DNA of 7,237 nt from Bacillota bacterium (lineage in GTDB: Bacteria > Bacillota > Clostridia > Peptostreptococcales > Natronincolaceae). Within the stretch, counting starts at the first letter, position 1. Each line of letters begins with the position of its first letter. Positions 1-5,510 of this stretch are shown here, piece after piece. The notes under the pieces were generated by a model, which had not been told where the DNA came from, searched no databases, and was given only the letters and a program-made list of their open reading frames with translations. Both the position numbers and the translations under genes were made by a program. The stretch lies in NCBI GenBank assembly GCA_023387935.1, contig JAEWHG010000100.1, positions 1 through 7,237 of the forward strand, given 5' to 3'.

Positions 1-28
1 TTACTTTATGATAAAACAAAATAATTTT

Positions 29-57
29 TTGATTATACATTTAAAAACTGTTAAAAT
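29..57 (+). promoter_or_regulatory. Probable SigA promoter of the MerR-type regulator gene
   Basis: TTGATT (29-34) and TAAAAT (52-57) are separated by 17 bp, and a TG dinucleotide at 49-50 gives an extended -10 element. Transcription would begin near 64, leaving a leader of about 80 bases before the start codon at 143. In such AT-rich DNA chance matches are common, but the spacing and the TG extension make this the best candidate in the region. A second, weaker arrangement lies at 74-106 and is listed separately. Confidence 0.5.
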
Positions 58-73
58 ATTATCGTGATAGTAT

Positions 74-106
74 TTGAAATTAGGGGACTAGTCTAAAAAT
101 TATAAT
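74..106 (+). promoter_or_regulatory. Candidate autoregulatory operator with palindrome GACTAGTC
   Basis: The 8-bp perfect palindrome GACTAGTC occupies 86-93. It lies almost exactly midway between TTGAAA (74-79) and TATAAT (101-106), which are 21 bp apart. A dyad inside an over-long spacer is how MerR proteins place their operators, and many repress their own genes. The 21-bp gap is longer than the usual 19-20 bp, and the palindrome is not the same sequence as the dyad upstream of the flavoprotein gene, so this is only a candidate. It may instead be a binding site within the leader of the promoter at 29-57. Confidence 0.3.
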
Positions 107-142
107 ATATTTACGATAATAATAGAAAACGAGGAGAAGAAA

Positions 143-1384
143 ATGAGGATCGGTGAATTTGCCAAGAAACACGGTATTACCCAGGATACAATTCGGTATT
201 ATTTGGATATGGGCCTACTTGTTACTGAAAAGAAAGGCGTTCAATATAAGTTTACCAAAGCTGATAGTAAAGATATTGAAAGGATCATGGAACTAAAGGG
301 ATTGGATTTTTCTTTGACTGAAATACAGAAAATATTAACATTTCAGCGTCTAAGTGGTACAAATACAGACGTGTTTCGTAATTTATATCTACCATTTCTA
401 GAGTCTAAAAGAAATGAAATTGCAAATGAACTTATTAAATACAATAAAATGAATGACTTTTTAAATTTTAAAATTAATGAGGTAAAGGCGGAAGAGCTAA
501 GAAAAAATCAAAAGCTAGGATTACCCATGATCTCACTAAATATACTGGCATGCCCAATCTGCAAGTCTTCTTTAAAAGTATCCGATGGAAGTATAGAAGA
601 AAGTATGATTATGGACGCAAATATACAGTGCGAATGTGGCTATAATGCTATTATTGAAGATGGAGTTTACATCGACAAAAATGCTGTCCGAACAAAGATG
701 GTAAATGGCCAGAGAATGCCAACAAAAGAGGAATTTTTGTCTACCTGCTCTCATAATTATGTAAACTTTCTATACAAGGCTATGGCTACATTAATTGAAT
801 ATATAAATAAATACGAAAAAAATCCTGAATATATTATGGAACTGGATAATTGTGTAGGACTTTTCTTACTTCAATATATAAAGGATCTTTCTCCTAGTTC
901 TACATATCTACTTATTGATTATGATAAAGAAAGAATATTAAATTTGAAAAAGAATTTAGAAATGTATTACGAACACAAAAACTTTATATTTTTATGTTGC
1001 GATTACGATAAACTACCGATTAAACAATCATCGATGGATGTTTTAGTTGATTTTGGTATGAGTAAATCTTATCTAAAGTCAGATGGGAAATTTTTGATTG
1101 ATATAACAAGGCCATTAGTAAAGGAAAAAGGGATTATTACTGGTTCCTATCAGTACTTTGGAGAAAGTTCAAAAGAAAATTTTAATACAAAATCAAAAGA
1201 TGAAGACTATTTTAATAAAGATAAAATCCTATATAAATTAAACTCTTTAGATATTGAGATATTAGATTTAATAGAGACAGGCCCTGTTATAAAAGATACT
1301 ACTTATGATGTTGACATGAAGGGGAAGGAGATATATCAGTTAAGTTATATATGTAGAAAAGTAAAAAAAGTGAATAATGTATAG
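143..1384 (+). CDS. MerR-type transcriptional regulator with zinc ribbon and degenerate methyltransferase-like C-terminal domain
   Basis: This 413-residue protein opens with a MerR winged helix-turn-helix (about 1-70; MRIGEFAKKHGIT, then DTIRYYLDMGLL), followed by a helical linker to about 130. A zinc ribbon follows: C137-P-I-C140 and C163-E-C165-G, then an IIEDGVYI strand resembling Trm112/RlmA-type ribbons that precede methyltransferases. Residues about 200-405 keep the order of a class I SAM methyltransferase: LLIDYD at 256-261, the D287-Y-D-K-L-P segment, and a late strand pair. The glycine-rich loop, however, reads E233-L-D-N-C-V-G239 instead of ExGxGxG, so SAM binding and catalysis are doubtful. 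I infer the domain now senses a ligand. GAGGAG at 131-136 lies 6 bases before the ATG. The gene has its own terminator, and the next promoter downstream has MerR geometry, pointing to the flavoprotein gene as its target. The MerR assignment is firm; the C-terminal role is inferred. Confidence 0.88.
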   Translation: MRIGEFAKKHGITQDTIRYYLDMGLLVTEKKGVQYKFTKADSKDIERIMELKGLDFSLTEIQKILTFQRLSGTNTDVFRNLYLPFLESKRNEIANELIKYNKMNDFLNFKINEVKAEELRKNQKLGLPMISLNILACPICKSSLKVSDGSIEESMIMDANIQCECGYNAIIEDGVYIDKNAVRTKMVNGQRMPTKEEFLSTCSHNYVNFLYKAMATLIEYINKYEKNPEYIMELDNCVGLFLLQYIKDLSPSSTYLLIDYDKERILNLKKNLEMYYEHKNFIFLCCDYDKLPIKQSSMDVLVDFGMSKSYLKSDGKFLIDITRPLVKEKGIITGSYQYFGESSKENFNTKSKDEDYFNKDKILYKLNSLDIEILDLIETGPVIKDTTYDVDMKGKEIYQLSYICRKVKKVNNV

Positions 1385-1406
1385 AGTTAATAATTCAGCT
1401 AAAATT

Positions 1407-1451
1407 AAAACGCATAAATCTAGAGTCGGCTCAAGGTTTATGCGTTTTTTT
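1407..1451 (+). terminator. Rho-independent terminator of the MerR-type gene
   Basis: A 12-bp perfect stem (1407-1418 with 1437-1448; core CGCATAAA/TTTATGCG) encloses an 18-base loop and runs into a T tract at 1445-1451. The A-rich left arm means it could also stop transcription from the opposite direction, although no opposing gene is present. Within the loop GAG (1423-1425) can pair with CTC (1430-1432). The loop also shares AGTC...CTCAAGG with the downstream operator. Confidence 0.9.
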
Positions 1452-1475
1452 CTTCTAAATATGAATATTAGGCTA

Positions 1476-1506
1476 TTGACACAGTCTTGACTCAAGGAAT
1501 TAAAAT
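1476..1506 (+). promoter_or_regulatory. MerR-type promoter and operator of the flavoprotein gene
   Basis: TTGACA (1476-1481) is a perfect -35 and TAAAAT (1501-1506) a good -10, but they are 19 bp apart rather than 17. A perfect dyad, CTTGA-C-TCAAG (1486-1496), has its centre at 1491, which is also the exact centre of the spacer. Over-long spacers with the operator between -35 and -10 are the established signature of promoters that MerR-family activators untwist. The MerR-type gene directly upstream is the obvious candidate regulator. Transcription should start near 1513. Confidence 0.75.
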
Positions 1507-1515
1507 AAAAATAAA

Positions 1516-1565
1516 GACTATAGTTAGTGAATTAACAAACTAAAAATTTCTTTAGTACTATAGTC
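1516..1565 (+). promoter_or_regulatory. Stem-loop at the 5' end of the flavoprotein mRNA
   Basis: GACTATAGT (1516-1524) is perfectly complementary to ACTATAGTC (1557-1565). Stacked directly inside it, ACTAAA (1539-1544) pairs with TTTAGT (1551-1556). Together they form 15 bp interrupted by a 14-base one-sided bulge (1525-1538). The predicted start site is about 3 bases upstream, so the mRNA would begin with this structure. It ends 18 bases before the AGGAGGA ribosome binding site, which stays unpaired. A role in mRNA stability or as a second protein-binding site is possible; no known riboswitch family was recognised. Confidence 0.45.
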
Positions 1566-1598
1566 ATGCAATAATAAATAATTAGGAGGAATAATAAT

Positions 1599-3389
1599 AT
1601 GAATTTAAAGTCAATTAAAGTACTAAGTCTATTACTATGTATGGCTATGATTTTTACTTTAGTAGGTTGCTCACAACCTAGTGTAAATGAAACTGATGGT
1701 ATTTATAAAGCAGGTACTTATACATCAACTGTTAAAGGGCACAATGGGGATGTAAAGGTGGAAGTAGAATTTAATGATACATCTATTGTATCTGTAAAAG
1801 TTTTAGAACACAGTGAATCAGCGGGTATTAGTGATGTTCCTATCGAACGTATACCAAAAGAAGTTGTAGATGGACAAACATTAGCAGTAGATACAGTATC
1901 AGGAGCTACAGTAACGTCTAAGGCAATTCTTGCTGCTATAGAAGATGCTGTAAAACAAGCAGGTGGCGATGTAGATACACTTAAGGCTAATAAAAAAGAT
2001 GATACAGCTAAAACTGACGTTGAGTTAACAACTGATGTAGTAGTTGTAGGTGCTGGTGGTGCTGGACTCGCTGCGGCAGCTTCAGCTCACGAAAATGGAG
2101 CAAAGGTTATTGTATTAGAAAAGCAAGCAACTGTAGGTGGTTCTACCGCTTTATCAGGTGGAGCTATTTCTGCTCCAGAATCTAGATTCCAAAAGGAATT
2201 AGGAATTAAGGATAGTAAGCAAGCTTGGACAGATCTTTGGAAAGAACGTCAGTCTACAAGTAACACAAATGGAAAATACCCAGATTACAATTTTGTAGCT
2301 AAGTTTATGGACGAAGCAGTAGTAACTACTGAATGGTTGGTAGACTACGTAGGACATAAATATGAAACTGTAACAGGCTTTGGTGTTGATCCAGCAGAAA
2401 GATTACATTTCCCTTTAACTGATGGAAAGACAAAGGGTGGAACTGCGTTAACTCAAAATATTGAAAAGTTTATTTTAGGTGAAGGAATCGAGATTCTTAC
2501 TGAAACACCAGCTACTGAGCTTATAACTGATGAAAATGGTAGTGTTATAGGTGTTATTGCAGAGAGTAAGAATGAAAAAATTACAATCCATGCGAAAAAA
2601 GTAATTTTAGCTGCTGGTGGATATGCTAAGAACGAAGAGCTTTTAGAAAGATTTATTCCAGAAGCTGCTGGAACTGCACAAATAAGTGCTGCTGCTGCAG
2701 GTAGTACTGGTGACGGTATCATTATGGCAGAGAATGTTGGTGCTGCACTATATGAAGAGCCTTGGGTAATCGGACTTGGTGTAGGTGCTAAGATTGGTGG
2801 AACTGGAAGTTTAATGATGGATTGGACTAAGGTGTATGTTAATGACAGTGGTGAGCGTTTTACAAATGAACAAATACATTATGCAATAGCAACAAATAAA
2901 GTTTTACAACAAAAATCACCATGGATAGTTACAGATTCTTCAGAGGCAAATGCAAAGCTAATTGAAGCTCTTGAGTCTGCTATGACTACTGGTGAAGTAG
3001 TAAAAGCAGATACATTAGAAGCACTGGCAGAAGCTATGGGTGTACCAGTGGATACTTTTATTAAAACAATGGAAACATTTAATGAGGGTGTAGAGGCTGG
3101 TAAAGATGCTATGGGTAAAGGCACTGACTATTTAGTTGCGGTTAATAAGGCTCCTTATTATGGAATTAAGTTATATGGTCAAACAATGGGAACATTTGCA
3201 GGGGTTAAAACCAATGAAAACTACCAAGTTTTAACTAAAGATGGTTCAGTAATAAATAACTTATATGCAACTGGAGAAAATGCAAATAAAATATTATATA
3301 ACCAAGTTTATATGTCTGGAAGTTCTGTTCAATTTGCTTTAACAAGTGGACGTTTAGCAGGAAAGCATGCTGCACAAAATTTAAAATAA
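1599..3389 (+). CDS. Surface-anchored flavoprotein reductase: lipoprotein with FMN_bind and fumarate-reductase-like FAD domains
   Basis: This 596-residue protein starts with a lipoprotein signal peptide: Lys-containing n-region, hydrophobic 8-22, lipobox L-V-G-C24. It should therefore be tethered outside the membrane. Residues about 36-118 are an FMN_bind domain with D98-T-V-S-G-A-T104, the motif whose threonine receives FMN covalently from ApbE. From 146 runs a FAD_binding_2 domain (fumarate reductase/succinate dehydrogenase flavoprotein family) with dinucleotide motif GAGGAG at 151-156, ATGENAN at 557-563 and a C-terminal GRLAG. This is the layout of extracellular flavinylated reductases. 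Aligned from memory to Shewanella Fcc3, the substrate and proton-transfer residues look replaced: VIGLG at 390-394 for the QAHPT His, Y428 for Arg402, Q528 for His504, Y571 for Arg544. Fumarate is thus unlikely as substrate. AGGAGGA at 1584-1590 supports the start. No ApbE or electron-donor gene is in view. Terminators on both sides make it monocistronic. Confidence 0.88.
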   Translation: MNLKSIKVLSLLLCMAMIFTLVGCSQPSVNETDGIYKAGTYTSTVKGHNGDVKVEVEFNDTSIVSVKVLEHSESAGISDVPIERIPKEVVDGQTLAVDTVSGATVTSKAILAAIEDAVKQAGGDVDTLKANKKDDTAKTDVELTTDVVVVGAGGAGLAAAASAHENGAKVIVLEKQATVGGSTALSGGAISAPESRFQKELGIKDSKQAWTDLWKERQSTSNTNGKYPDYNFVAKFMDEAVVTTEWLVDYVGHKYETVTGFGVDPAERLHFPLTDGKTKGGTALTQNIEKFILGEGIEILTETPATELITDENGSVIGVIAESKNEKITIHAKKVILAAGGYAKNEELLERFIPEAAGTAQISAAAAGSTGDGIIMAENVGAALYEEPWVIGLGVGAKIGGTGSLMMDWTKVYVNDSGERFTNEQIHYAIATNKVLQQKSPWIVTDSSEANAKLIEALESAMTTGEVVKADTLEALAEAMGVPVDTFIKTMETFNEGVEAGKDAMGKGTDYLVAVNKAPYYGIKLYGQTMGTFAGVKTNENYQVLTKDGSVINNLYATGENANKILYNQVYMSGSSVQFALTSGRLAGKHAAQNLK

Positions 3390-3443
3390 AGCAAAAAACT
3401 ATACAGTTAATTATGTTTAATAATAAATAATAATATTTAAATG

Positions 3444-3498
3444 AAAACACTCTATAAAAGCAGATTTAAAAAATCTAACTTATAATAGGGTGTTTTTT
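3444..3498 (+). terminator. Rho-independent terminator after the flavoprotein gene
   Basis: AAAACACTCTAT (3444-3455) pairs with ATAGGGTGTTTT (3485-3496), 12 bp including one G-U. A second small hairpin is nested inside it (AGATTT 3462-3467 with AAATCT 3471-3476, loop AAA). A T tract follows at 3493-3498. The arrangement is unusual in having two stacked hairpins, but the outer stem plus T run is a standard terminator. It lies 54 bases after the stop codon. Confidence 0.85.
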
Positions 3499-3567
3499 AT
3501 TGCATCAAATAAAATTTTAAGAATATTACGCTGCTATATTTTGCCCACTTAGAAAATTAGATATAAT

Positions 3568-3598
3568 TGTAAGTATTATGGTAAATAATATACTTGCA
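3568..3598. repeat. Imperfect hairpin of unknown role
   Basis: The left arm (3568-3579) and right arm (3585-3598) pair over 12 bp, with one G-U and a 2-base bulge on the right arm, around the 5-base loop GGTAA. No T tract follows, so it is not a terminator. It could be part of a small RNA or a dispersed palindromic element. Confidence 0.4.
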
Positions 3599-3677
3599 GA
3601 GTATTTCCCAATAAACTACATAAAATCAGTTCCTTATTAAGTATTCTATTGATTTTAGCATTTATTCGATATAATAT

Positions 3678-3729
3678 CTACTTATAAATAATGATATATT
3701 ATATGTGTATACTATGGGTATATAAGTAG
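3678..3729. repeat. Inverted repeat CTACTTATA / TATAAGTAG
   Basis: CTACTTATA (3678-3686) and its exact complement TATAAGTAG (3721-3729) flank 34 bases of very AT-rich DNA. The right arm ends about 45 bases before the DUF1846 promoter. The loop itself contains the small dyad TATAC-TATGG-GTATA (3708-3722). This could be an operator pair or a transcript structure; no known family was recognised. Confidence 0.35.
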
Positions 3730-3774
3730 CTTACTTTGAAAGGAATGTAATAAATATTTAAGCAAAGACTAATG

Positions 3775-3803
3775 TTGACCACGCTTTAAAACTATGAGAT
3801 AAT
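3775..3803 (+). promoter_or_regulatory. SigA-type promoter of the DUF1846 gene
   Basis: TTGACC (3775-3780) and GATAAT (3798-3803) each match consensus at five of six positions and are separated by exactly 17 bp. Transcription would begin near 3810, giving a leader of about 88 bases. Confidence 0.65.
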
Positions 3804-3821
3804 GAAGAGTCAAAGTTGAAG

Positions 3822-3865
3822 AGCCATGATTAATATCTATTGCTGTAATAGTATTTTTCATGGTT
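3822..3865 (+). promoter_or_regulatory. Leader stem-loop upstream of the DUF1846 gene
   Basis: AGCCATGA (3822-3829) pairs with TCATGGTT (3858-3865), 8 bp with one G-U. An inner CTATT/AATAG pair closes on GCTGT. No U run follows the right arm and the ribosome binding site (3887-3892) lies outside it, so it is neither a terminator nor a simple start-blocking hairpin. The role is unknown. Confidence 0.35.
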
Positions 3866-3897
3866 TATGTTATATATTATAAAAATGGGGGGTTCAT

Positions 3898-5406
3898 ATG
3901 AAAATAGGATTCGATCACGAAAAGTACTTAGATGAGCAGTCAAAGTATATCTTAGAAAGAGTTAATAATTATGATAAGCTGTATCTGGAATTTGGGGGAA
4001 AACTATTATTTGACTTCCATGCTAAAAGAGTTTTACCTGGATTTGATGAAAACGCAAAATTGAAATTATTGCATAAATTGAAGGAAAAAGTAGAAGTTAT
4101 TATTTGTGTATATGCAGGAGATATCGAAAGAAATAAAATAAGAGGCGATTTCGGCATAACATATGATATGGACACATTAAGATTAATTGATGATTTAAGA
4201 TCATATGATCTTGATGTAAACAGTGTTGTTATTACAAGATACGATGGACAACCAGCAGCTACTATTTTTATAAATAAGCTTGAGCGTAGAGGCATAAAAG
4301 TATATATCCATAGAAGTACAAAGGGGTATCCTGCAGATATAGATACAATTGTAAGTGATGAGGGCTATGGAAAAAATCCGTATATTGAAACAACGAAGCC
4401 TATTGTTGTTGTAACAGCTCCAGGTGGTGGAAGTGGTAAGCTTGCAACTTGTCTTAATCAACTATATCACGAGTATAAAAGAGGTAATGTAGCAGGTTAT
4501 TCCAAATTTGAAACATTTCCTGTATGGAATGTTCCTCTAAAGCACCCTTTAAATATAGCTTACGAAGCTGCTACGGTAGATTTAAAGGATGTAAATATGA
4601 TTGATCCTTTCCATCTGGACACATATAATGAAGTAGCCATTAATTATAATCGTGATATTGAAGCTTTTCCAGTACTTAAAAGAATAATAGAAAAAATAAC
4701 AGGCGAAGAATCTGTATTTAAGTCTCCAACGGATATGGGAGTTAATAGAGTAGGCTTCGGTATTATAGACGATGAAGTTGTTAAAGAAGCATCTAAGCAG
4801 GAGATTATTAGGCGATATTTTAAAACGGGATGTGAATATAAAAAAGGTTATGTAGATAAGGAAACCTTTGAAAGATCTAAAATGATAATGGAGCAGCTTG
4901 AATTAAAGCTAGAGGATAGAAAGGTGGTTCTTCCTGCTAGAGAAAAATCTGCTAAACTAAAACAGATGTCAAATAAAAATGAACCGTGTCCAGCTGTAGC
5001 TATAGAGCTTAACGATGGAACAATAATAACTGGAAAAGGTTCTTGTGAAATGGATTCAACAGCAGCAGTGCTTTTAAATAGCGTTAAGCACTTAGCAAAT
5101 ATATCCGATAATATCCATTTAATTTCACCAGTTATACTTGAGCCAATTAGAAATTTAAAATCTAAAACATTAGGAATTAGAAATGTAGCCCTAGACTGTG
5201 AAGAAATACTGATTGCGCTTAGCATATGCGCTGCTACGAACCCAACAGCACAGGTTGCAATGGACATGCTATCTATGCTGAAGGGTTGTCAGGCTCATTC
5301 GACTACTATATTAAGTCTTAACGATGAGCAGATTTTTAATAAACTTGGAATAGATGTAACAAGTGATCCAGAGTATGCTACGGAGAGTCTATATTATAAT
5401 AATTAA
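3898..5406 (+). CDS. DUF1846 (UPF0371) family protein, function unknown
   Basis: At 502 residues this is a full-length member of DUF1846/UPF0371, a conserved family frequent in Firmicutes and some Actinobacteria whose biochemical role is not established. Recognised segments are the N-terminal IGFDHEKYLDEQSKYILERV, the LYLEFGGKLLFDFHAKRVLPGF stretch (its core GGKLLFDFHA), GDFGITYDMDTLRLIDDL, and a glycine-rich TAPGGGSGKLATC near 180. The last resembles a phosphate-binding loop but lacks the Ser/Thr after Lys of a true Walker A. The protein has no signal peptide or membrane segment and should be cytosolic. GGGGGG at 3887-3892 is the ribosome binding site, 5 bases before the ATG. It follows its own promoter and a leader hairpin. 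No terminator separates it from the coiled-coil gene 104 bases downstream, so partial co-transcription is possible. Family assignment is confident; I propose no reaction. Confidence 0.88.
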   Translation: MKIGFDHEKYLDEQSKYILERVNNYDKLYLEFGGKLLFDFHAKRVLPGFDENAKLKLLHKLKEKVEVIICVYAGDIERNKIRGDFGITYDMDTLRLIDDLRSYDLDVNSVVITRYDGQPAATIFINKLERRGIKVYIHRSTKGYPADIDTIVSDEGYGKNPYIETTKPIVVVTAPGGGSGKLATCLNQLYHEYKRGNVAGYSKFETFPVWNVPLKHPLNIAYEAATVDLKDVNMIDPFHLDTYNEVAINYNRDIEAFPVLKRIIEKITGEESVFKSPTDMGVNRVGFGIIDDEVVKEASKQEIIRRYFKTGCEYKKGYVDKETFERSKMIMEQLELKLEDRKVVLPAREKSAKLKQMSNKNEPCPAVAIELNDGTIITGKGSCEMDSTAAVLLNSVKHLANISDNIHLISPVILEPIRNLKSKTLGIRNVALDCEEILIALSICAATNPTAQVAMDMLSMLKGCQAHSTTILSLNDEQIFNKLGIDVTSDPEYATESLYYNN

Positions 5407-5427
5407 AAATAATAGAATATGCTAGCT

Positions 5428-5456
5428 TTGAAAAATGATGTCTGATATGATAGATT
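5428..5456 (+). promoter_or_regulatory. Possible promoter of the heptad-repeat gene
   Basis: TTGAAA (5428-5433) and TAGATT (5451-5456) are 17 bp apart, with TG at 5448-5449 forming an extended -10. The -10 matches consensus at only four positions. If real, the start would be near 5463. Read-through from the DUF1846 promoter is the alternative, since no terminator is visible between the two genes. Confidence 0.35.
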
Positions 5457-5510
5457 ATAAGAAGACCGGATGACGTTGACGTTATTTTGATAACCAAAGG
5501 GGTGTAAAAA

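Larger units (their letters stand above)
3499..3774. other. Gene-free AT-rich interval
   Basis: Between the terminator and the next promoter I see no coding region with a ribosome binding site, and no tRNA or riboswitch fold that I recognise. The interval holds two inverted repeats (3568-3598 and 3678-3729, listed separately). It also has a weak promoter-like pair, TTGATT at 3649-3654 and TATAAT at 3670-3675, but the 15-bp spacing is too short to trust. It may carry a small RNA or upstream regulatory sites for the DUF1846 gene. Confidence 0.5.

Noticed and set aside
572..754. Minus-strand open frame of 60 codons within the MerR gene
   Set aside because: It overlaps a clear coding gene, encodes nothing recognisable, and is expected by chance opposite an AT-rich gene.
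2453..3124. Minus-strand open frames of 89 and 81 codons within the flavoprotein gene
   Set aside because: Alanine/serine-rich composition mirrors the Ala/Gly codons of the real gene on the other strand; no ribosome binding site or known domain.
3235..3450. Minus-strand open frame of 71 codons across the flavoprotein gene's end and terminator
   Set aside because: It runs through the flavoprotein coding end and the AT-rich terminator region; hydrophobic residues come from the base composition.
3578..3640. Short plus-strand reading frame of 20 codons from ATG 3578
   Set aside because: No ribosome binding site, starts inside a hairpin, and too short to distinguish from chance.
3649..3675. Promoter-like TTGATT and TATAAT pair
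   Set aside because: The spacing is 15 bp, too short for a SigA promoter, and a far better promoter lies downstream at 3775-3803.
3708..3722. Dyad TATAC-TATGG-GTATA resembling a CsoR/FrmR-type metal or formaldehyde operator
   Set aside because: It lacks the long G/C tract of those operators, and no regulator or transport gene of that kind is nearby.
5476..5494. TTGACG and a small GTTAT/ATAAC hairpin before the heptad-repeat gene
   Set aside because: No -10 follows at the right distance, since the ribosome binding site occupies that place, and the 5-bp hairpin without a T run is too weak to be a terminator.
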